From Spirochaetales bacterium (GTDB lineage Bacteria; Spirochaetota; Spirochaetia; SZUA-6; DRHE01): 5,182 bases of DNA. Under the pieces are notes generated by a model, which was not told the DNA's origin, made no database searches, and saw nothing but the letters and a program-made list of their open reading frames with translations. The stretch's first letter is position 1; each line of letters opens with the position of its first letter. Position numbers and translations under genes: made by a program. The DNA lies in NCBI GenBank assembly GCA_016930895.1, contig JAFGFV010000063.1, positions 1-5,182 of the forward strand. Reading direction: 5' to 3'. Positions 1-4,311 of this stretch are shown one piece after another.

Positions 1-35
1 ACGCCCTGTTGTCCGAACGGGACGAGGGGCGATGA
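1..35 (+). CDS. 3' end of a probable VapB/Phd-type antitoxin (partial)
   Basis: Only the last ten residues, ALLSERDEGR, followed by TGA at 33-35, lie in the window; the start is off the left edge. The frame is inferred from its stop overlapping the start of the toxin gene (ATGA at 32-35), which is the usual translational coupling of antitoxin and toxin. The charged tail with alternating Glu/Arg is the kind of ending seen in Phd/VapB antitoxins, but ten residues cannot identify the family. The neighbour, a VapC-type toxin, is the main argument. It would be expected to bind and neutralise the toxin and to repress the operon. Confidence 0.55.
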   Translation, partial: ALLSERDEGR

Positions 36-454
36 AGTACTGGGACAGCTCGGCGATTCTGCCCCTTCTCGTGGAAGAACCGGACAGCTCCCGGCGTCGC
101 GCCTCGCTGGAGTCGGACTCCGAGATCCTGACTTGGTGGGGAAGCAGCGTCGAGTGTGTATCGGCGATGAACCGGCTGTTGCGCGAAGGCGCCCTGGACG
201 AGAACGGTTACGAGAGGGTCCTCGGCCACCTCGAGGAGCTCTCCGCGGGCTGGATCGAGGTCCAGGCGACCGAAAAGGTCCGTCAAAGAGCCCTGCGGCT
301 CCTGCGGGTCCACCCGCTCCGGGCTGCCGATGCGCTCCAACTCGCGGCCGCCCTCGTGGGCTCCGGGGAGGCCCCGCGCACCCTTCCGTTCGCGTGCGCC
401 GACCCTCGGCTCAACGAGGCCGCAAGGCGTGAGGGGTTTCCGCTGGCAGAGTAG
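32..454 (+). CDS. vapC: PIN-domain ribonuclease toxin, VapC family
   Basis: A complete 140-residue protein, the normal length for a VapC toxin. VapC proteins are Mg-dependent endoribonucleases that cut tRNA or rRNA and stop translation until neutralised by a partner antitoxin. The four PIN acidic positions are visible: Asp5 in the opening YWDSSA, Glu41 in SSVECVSAMNR, Asp100 in RAADALQLAAA, and Asp124 in CADPRLNEAA. The active site therefore looks intact. The ATG at 32 is chosen because it overlaps the preceding stop (ATGA) and follows a GAGGGG ribosome-binding sequence at 24-29. The gene is the second of a two-gene operon whose antitoxin and promoter lie mostly outside the window. The RNA target cannot be predicted. 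Assignment to the PIN/VapC family is firm; function as a toxin is inferred from family and layout. Confidence 0.92.
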   Translation: MKYWDSSAILPLLVEEPDSSRRRASLESDSEILTWWGSSVECVSAMNRLLREGALDENGYERVLGHLEELSAGWIEVQATEKVRQRALRLLRVHPLRAADALQLAAALVGSGEAPRTLPFACADPRLNEAARREGFPLAE

Positions 455-651
455 ATCCGTCGGGCTCCGCGGGCGAGAACCGCCGCGCCCATCTGACCCT
501 GACGACCCCTATAGGATCGCTGGCCCCGGGGTCGAGGGCTCCGCAATGACGTTTTCCTGCATTTTTGAAATCTCGACTTGGAATTTGCAGGTTCTGTCGA
601 ACGCCGGGGCACCCCAGCCGGGGCCGGAAACATAACCCACCCAGCACACCG

Positions 652-781
652 GTTAGGCGGCGGCCGCATAACGCAGAGTTGAGCCGCCGCGCCGCCGTGG
701 TCTATCCGCCCAGTGTAGCCCGCGGTACTACCTCTCCGACAGAACAGCACCCGCGGACGGGTCCACCGAAATGTTAGGCGG
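652..781 (+). repeat. Direct repeat GTTAGGCGG, two copies 121 bases apart
   Basis: GTTAGGCGG occurs exactly at 652-660 and 773-781. GTTAGGC is a perfect fit to the R' recombination box (GTTRRRY) of integron attC sites. CATAAC also occurs twice, at 631-636 and 667-672, each time followed further on by one of the GTTAGGC boxes. The spacing is that of two successive cassette junctions, the second enclosing no gene. The first pair (630-658) is too short to be a working attC and may be a deletion remnant. Confidence 0.5.
666..779 (+). mobile_element. attC-like integron recombination site, possibly degenerate
   Basis: The 114-base stretch begins GCATAAC (R''-like, one mismatch to RYYYAAC) and ends GTTAGGC (perfect R' GTTRRRY); the two ends are complementary at 6 of 7 positions. 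Inside, GTTGAGC (678-684) and GGTCCAC (760-766) can pair at 5 of 7 positions, as L'' and L' would. The spacers of 5 and 6 bases match the attC layout. The left arm, TAACGC then GAGTTGAGCCGC, and the right arm, CCGAAATGTTAGGC, resemble well-known class 1 cassette attC arms as I remember them. The centre is GC-rich with CCGCGG on both sides (720-725, 752-757). The length is within the known attC range. No integrase gene is visible, and the site ends 14 bases before the end of hepT. Confidence 0.5.
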
Positions 782-793
782 ATCCACTATGGT

Positions 794-1147
794 TCAGCGA
801 TCCTCAGCCAAAGTGTCGAGTATTCGCCGCAGGGTGGCATATAGATCGGGCAAATCGTTGCGCACTATCTGCCATACTTCCTCAGCATCAATCCCGAGAT
901 AGTCGTGGGCAACGAAATTCCGGAAGTCTTTGATCTTCTGCCAATCCACTTCCGGATATTGGTCCTTCAGTTCCGACGAAAGCCGATCACTCATTTTTCC
1001 GATTACAATGAAGTTCATCAGGGTCGCATCGAAGACCAAGTGGGATTCATAGTATTCGATTGGCGACGATATCTGCTGAATGTACTCCTGGATTCTCTCT
1101 ATGGCATCCAGCACGGCCAGCAGATTGGCCCTGTCTCTTCTACACAT
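794..1147 (-). CDS. hepT: HEPN-domain ribonuclease toxin, HepT (DUF86) family
   Basis: A complete 117-residue all-helical HEPN protein. HepT proteins are RNA-cleaving toxins kept inactive by the partner MntA, which in the Shewanella system adds AMP groups to a conserved tyrosine. The signature RX4HXY is exact here: Arg76-Asn-Phe-Val-Ala-His81-Asp-Tyr83. It gives both the RNase Arg/His pair and the target tyrosine. The segment NFIVIGKMSDRL (45-56) is typical of the family's second helix. The start is the ATG at 1145-1147, which overlaps the end of mntA by 8 bases; GAAGAAG just upstream can serve as ribosome-binding site. A longer frame opens at 1255, but that stretch lies inside mntA and has no HEPN features. 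G+C is about one half in sampled lines, well below the neighbouring radical SAM gene, which suggests acquisition by transfer. Confidence 0.93.
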   Translation of the reverse strand: MCRRDRANLLAVLDAIERIQEYIQQISSPIEYYESHLVFDATLMNFIVIGKMSDRLSSELKDQYPEVDWQKIKDFRNFVAHDYLGIDAEEVWQIVRNDLPDLYATLRRILDTLAEDR

Positions 1148-1454
1148 ACACCGCTTCTTCGAGAACCTCTGTGCGGTAGTAAGGCCTAAGGTATCGTTCC
1201 GACGCGATTTCCACCTTCCGCCCGAATCTCTGTTCCAGTTCTTCTCGCATGGCACGCTTCACTCCGAAGATATCCGGTGTCCCTTCTTCAATGTCTACGA
1301 GAATGTCGATGTCACTCTGTTCGTCTTGCTCGTCCCTGGCAAAGGACCCGATCAGTGCCATCTTGCGAACACGATACCTATCGTGATAGTCGCGCATCCG
1401 AGAATCGAGGTATTCGAGGATATCCTCTTTGCTTAGATGTTGATCACTACTCAT
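1140..1454 (-). CDS. mntA: Minimal nucleotidyltransferase antitoxin, MntA family
   Basis: A complete 104-residue protein of the polymerase-beta-like minimal nucleotidyltransferase fold. The catalytic GSX10DXD motif is exact: Gly36-Ser37, then ten residues, then Asp48-Ile-Asp50. A third acidic residue, Glu82 in KVEIAS, sits where the third metal ligand of these enzymes is expected. The family transfers AMP from ATP to the tyrosine of HepT and so disarms the toxin. The active site looks complete, so it should be a working enzyme and not only a binding partner. The ATG at 1454 follows a modest GGGGCTGAGA ribosome-binding region, and a good promoter lies just upstream. Antitoxin first and toxin second, with overlapping genes, ensures that antitoxin is made first. 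The helical N-terminus (about 1-30) and the C-terminal tail are typical for these small proteins. Confidence 0.93.
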   Translation of the reverse strand: MSSDQHLSKEDILEYLDSRMRDYHDRYRVRKMALIGSFARDEQDEQSDIDILVDIEEGTPDIFGVKRAMREELEQRFGRKVEIASERYLRPYYRTEVLEEAVYV

Positions 1455-1492
1455 TCTCAGCCCCGCAATGTGCTATTGTCATCGCAGACTCC

Positions 1493-1520
1493 ATTATAGC
1501 AAACCCCAAGCGGTTGTGAA
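1493..1520 (-). promoter_or_regulatory. Sigma-70-type promoter for mntA-hepT
   Basis: Read on the minus strand, a perfect -10 box TATAAT (1498 down to 1493) follows a partial -35 box TTCACA (1520 to 1515) at 16-base spacing. Transcription would start near 1486, leaving a leader of about 30 bases before the mntA ATG at 1454. This is the only consensus-like -10 box I see in this otherwise GC-rich stretch, and it lies in the right place and orientation for the toxin-antitoxin operon. It would also serve the operon independently of the radical SAM gene upstream. Confidence 0.65.
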
Positions 1521-1625
1521 CCACCCATTCAGTATCCATGAAGTGTTTCCGCTTGCGCCTGCCTTCAGCTCCTCGACGCCGCCCTCGATCCTTTCCACTG
1601 GCGCCCGCCTGACGCCGTATCGTCG

Positions 1626-1643
1626 GCGGCCACCAACGGCCGC
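1626..1643 (-). terminator. Small GC hairpin after the radical SAM gene (weak terminator candidate)
   Basis: GCGGCC (1626-1631) and GGCCGC (1638-1643) form a perfect 6-base stem with a 6-base loop, starting 17 bases after the stop codon of the radical SAM gene. No T-run follows on the minus strand, so it does not meet the intrinsic terminator pattern. It may only be a 3'-end stabilising structure, or chance in GC-rich DNA. Confidence 0.25.
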
Positions 1644-1659
1644 GGCGCCCCCCGCCCGC

Positions 1660-4143
1660 TCAGTACACCTCGAAGTAAGCCCGCGGCGCCTCCTCCGTGC
1701 CCGGCGCCGCCGCCAGGAGCCGCACCCGGGTGACAGTCACGCTGCCCCGCGGGGCTTCGGCCAGGCCCAGTTCCTCGAGCATCCGCAGGATGTTCGCAGG
1801 CCCCTTTTCCCTGCGGATCGTGCGCAACGTCAGGGAACCCGCCCCCCGCTCCGTCATCTGGACCGGCGGATCCGGATGCGCGGCAAGGGCGTCGATCAGG
1901 CCGTCGATCTGCCCTTCCGACAGATCCTCCACCCGGTACTCCGCCCCCCAGTAAGCGGCCATGATCGAGAGCTTCTTTTCCCCGACTGCGAGCGGCGGGG
2001 CGGCGCGCACCTCCCCAACCGCGATCCCTTCGGGCAGCGCCGCATTTAGACGCCCGCGAAACCCATCCGGCTGGTCGAAGTTGGCCACCTCCACCCGCGC
2101 GATCTCCGCCTCCGCCGTGATCCCTAGGGGAAGCGGCTGGGCAAACTCTAGACGCGGCTTTGGGTTGTATCCTTCTGTGAACACTGCGACGTATCCGGCC
2201 CGCAGCAACGCCCGCTCGAACACCTGCATCAGATCCAGATGCCCCAGGAACACGGCCCTGCCCCGCTTGCTGAAGGAAAACAGCACGCGCCGGTGTTCCC
2301 CAAACGGCGTCGCCGGCCGGACCGGCAGGCTCGCCGCCAGGGCCGACAGGTCCGGCACGGGGGCGACGTCGCGGACCCTCACGTCCTCCCGACAGACCCC
2401 GCAGGCATGGCCGCAGTCAGCACTGCAGTCCGGCGTCTCCACCCCGGCCAGAGCCCGTTCGGCCTCCCGCTTCAGGAAGCTCTCGGTGACCCCCAGCCGG
2501 ATCCCGTGCCAGGGAAGCGCCTCCTCGAGCGCCCGCTCGCGACAGGTCTCCCCCTCCACGTCCCAGGCGGCTTCCGCAAACAAGCCCCGCCAGAGCTTGC
2601 GGTCCGCCAGGTCTTCCCACGAGTCGAAGCGCGCTCCCCGCCGGAAGGCTTCGACAAACAACTCCCCCGCCCGCTCGTCCCCGCGGGACACCACCCCTTC
2701 CAGGACCGACAGGAAGGGCGAGTGGTAGCGCACGTTCACCCCCTTGGGGGCGCTGCGTTTGACCCGCATGATGCGATCGAGGGCCTCCTGTTCGGTGAGC
2801 TGAGGCGCCCACTGGAAGGGGGTGTGCGGCTTGGGGATGAAGCTGCTCACGTTCACGACGAGCTCCATCCGCACCTGCTCCCGCAGCCCGCTGAGCAGCT
2901 CGAGAATCGGTCCGCATTCGTCCTGCCCCCGGGCCACGGGCAGCCCGATCATGAAGTAGAACTTGGCCTGCCGCCAGCCCCTGCCGCGGGCTTCCTTCAG
3001 CAGCTCCACGGTCCGTCCCCCCGAGACCGGCTTGTTGATCCCGGCCTGCCACTGGGCGAGCGGGGTCTCGACCGCGAAGGTCAGCCCGGTCTTGCGCACC
3101 GCGGAGACTTCCGAGAGCAGGTCGAGGGTCAACGAGCTGATCCGCAGGGAGGGCAGGTTGAAGGAGACCCGCTGATCCGCGTACCGGGCGTTCAGGAAGC
3201 GGACCAGCTCCCCCACCCCCGGGTAGTCCCCGGTGGACAGGGAGGCCAAAGTCACCTCGCGATATCCGTGCCGAAGGACCTGCTCGTCCACCTCGGCCAC
3301 GATCGCCGCCGGGTCTTTCATGCGGTACGGGCGGTAAAAGACCCCGGCATGGCAGAAACGACACCCGTGCGGGCAGCCCCGCATGATCTCCACGACCCCG
3401 TGATCCTGCACCGTGCGGATGCTGGGGATGGGGAAGGCCATCCCGCCGCCCTCCCGGTCCCGGTCGCTGCCCGTTCCGAAACCCCTCCACAGCACCCGCC
3501 GCACCGGCTCGCCCTTGTCCGCGCTCCAGACGAAGGGCTGGCGGACGAGCAGCTCCAGGAGCTCCGCGCGCCCTGCGCCGCGGGCCCGGGCCTCCGCCAG
3601 GGTGGCGAACAGCTGGATCCCTTCCCCCTCGATCTCTCCGACGAACACCGCGTCGATCACACGGCCGAAGGGAACCGGATTGGTGATGGCCGGGCCCCCG
3701 GCGACGACGATCGGGTCTCCCTCCCCGCGCTCCCGGCGGAGGATCGGGATCCCCCCCAGGTCGAGGATGGTGAGCATGTTGGTGAAGGTCAGCTCGTACC
3801 CCATGGAGAAGCCCACCAGGTCGAAGCTCCCGAGCGGCCGTCCGCTTTCCAGCGCGTACAGAGGCAGGCCGCGGGCCCGCAGCTCCGCCTCGAAGTCCCG
3901 GGCCGGGGCAAAGACCCTCTCGCAGGCCACCCCCTCCATGGCGTTGAGCAGCCGGTAGATCAGGCGGACCGAGGTGTTGGACATGCCGATCTCGTACAGG
4001 TCCGGGTAGGAGATCACCACCCGCAGGAGGTTATCTCCTTCCTTGAGGACGCTGCCGAACTCGCCGCCGACGTAGCGCCCGGGCTTCTCCACCCGGGGAA
4101 GCACGGTGCGCAGGTCACGCTCAGGAATGATCCGCTTCTCCAT
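1660..4143 (-). CDS. Fused radical SAM protein, TIGR03960 plus TIGR03936 (DUF2344) type
   Basis: An 827-residue cytoplasmic protein of unknown substrate. Residues about 40-190 form the N-terminal domain usually annotated B12-binding-like (ISYPDLYEIGMSNTSVR, then GGPAITNPVPFGRVIDAVFVGE), but I see no DXHXXG cobalamin motif. The radical SAM core spans about 250-470. It carries the iron-sulfur motif CX3CX2C at Cys257, Cys261 and Cys264, followed by core strands such as LASLSTGDYPG (299-309) and FMIGLP (397-402). A second cysteine set, Cys573, 577, 581 and 584, precedes the DUF2344 domain (about 615-800), which has the conserved GHLDLMQVFERALLRAG segment and FTEGYNPKPR. The first part is a separate protein from DUF2344 in many bacteria; here they are one chain. 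The ATG at 4143 is chosen because the protein family begins about 20 residues before the PGRYVGGE segment and no family sequence lies further upstream. The ribosome-binding site is poor. Related genes often sit beside RNase G; here a toxin module follows instead. Confidence 0.92.
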   Translation of the reverse strand: MEKRIIPERDLRTVLPRVEKPGRYVGGEFGSVLKEGDNLLRVVISYPDLYEIGMSNTSVRLIYRLLNAMEGVACERVFAPARDFEAELRARGLPLYALESGRPLGSFDLVGFSMGYELTFTNMLTILDLGGIPILRRERGEGDPIVVAGGPAITNPVPFGRVIDAVFVGEIEGEGIQLFATLAEARARGAGRAELLELLVRQPFVWSADKGEPVRRVLWRGFGTGSDRDREGGGMAFPIPSIRTVQDHGVVEIMRGCPHGCRFCHAGVFYRPYRMKDPAAIVAEVDEQVLRHGYREVTLASLSTGDYPGVGELVRFLNARYADQRVSFNLPSLRISSLTLDLLSEVSAVRKTGLTFAVETPLAQWQAGINKPVSGGRTVELLKEARGRGWRQAKFYFMIGLPVARGQDECGPILELLSGLREQVRMELVVNVSSFIPKPHTPFQWAPQLTEQEALDRIMRVKRSAPKGVNVRYHSPFLSVLEGVVSRGDERAGELFVEAFRRGARFDSWEDLADRKLWRGLFAEAAWDVEGETCRERALEEALPWHGIRLGVTESFLKREAERALAGVETPDCSADCGHACGVCREDVRVRDVAPVPDLSALAASLPVRPATPFGEHRRVLFSFSKRGRAVFLGHLDLMQVFERALLRAGYVAVFTEGYNPKPRLEFAQPLPLGITAEAEIARVEVANFDQPDGFRGRLNAALPEGIAVGEVRAAPPLAVGEKKLSIMAAYWGAEYRVEDLSEGQIDGLIDALAAHPDPPVQMTERGAGSLTLRTIRREKGPANILRMLEELGLAEAPRGSVTVTRVRLLAAAPGTEEAPRAYFEVY

Positions 4144-4311
4144 GTGCGTACAAAATAACCGGCCGGTGCGGTGGGCGTCTACATCGGCCTGCGCGTCTAT
4201 ACGGCCCAAGGGTCTCCGTCGGTTCGGGCGCCTGCATCGGCCTGATCGGGGACGGCCGTTGCGGAACCTGCCCCTGCAAGCGGTGGGGCCCCGCGGCCCG
4301 TTGCAGAAGGC
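4144..4311. promoter_or_regulatory. Divergent intergenic region between the radical SAM gene and rpn
   Basis: These 168 bases must hold the promoters of both diverging genes. I see no strong consensus box for either. A minus-strand TATTTT (4157 to 4152) would start transcription almost at the radical SAM ATG. Two short structures could be operators: a perfect 10-base palindrome ACCGGCCGGT (4158-4167), and the 9-base direct repeat ATCGGCCTG at 4183-4191 and 4236-4244. An in-frame stop at 4243-4245, with no ATG, GTG or TTG after it, limits rpn to the ATG at 4312. Confidence 0.35.

Larger units (their letters stand above)
455..793. other. Gene-free region between vapC and hepT
   Basis: No convincing gene lies here on either strand; the open frames that cross it are Arg/Pro/Gly-rich and unlike real proteins. 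It holds an 8-base GC palindrome CCCCGGGG (524-531), a short AT-rich patch (about 554-592), a GC-rich direct repeat GCCGGGGC on each side of ACCCCA (603-624), and the attC-like structure at 666-779. No clear terminator with a T-run follows vapC, and none follows hepT on the opposite strand. The two genes converge on this stretch, so it must contain both 3' ends of transcription. Confidence 0.6.

Noticed and set aside
283..750. A minus-strand open frame of 155 codons crossing the gene-free region
   Set aside because: It is Arg/Ser/Pro-rich, overlaps vapC antisense, and lacks any domain or convincing ribosome-binding site.
1148..1255. A longer hepT start at 1255
   Set aside because: The extra 36 residues lie within mntA and have no HEPN features. 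The ATG at 1147 gives the standard length and a coupled overlap.
905..1436. Plus-strand open frames opposite mntA and hepT
   Set aside because: They are antisense shadows of two genes whose catalytic motifs are both exact.
1447..1539. A 30-residue minus-strand frame (MDTEWVVHNRLG...) crossing the mntA start
   Set aside because: It starts upstream of the predicted promoter -35 box, has no clear ribosome-binding site, and resembles nothing I recognise.
2239..4158. A long open frame on the plus strand (639 codons) opposite the radical SAM gene
   Set aside because: It is rich in Pro, Gly, His, Arg and Gln with no recognisable domain, and lies antisense to a clear radical SAM gene. Long antisense open frames are expected in GC-rich DNA.
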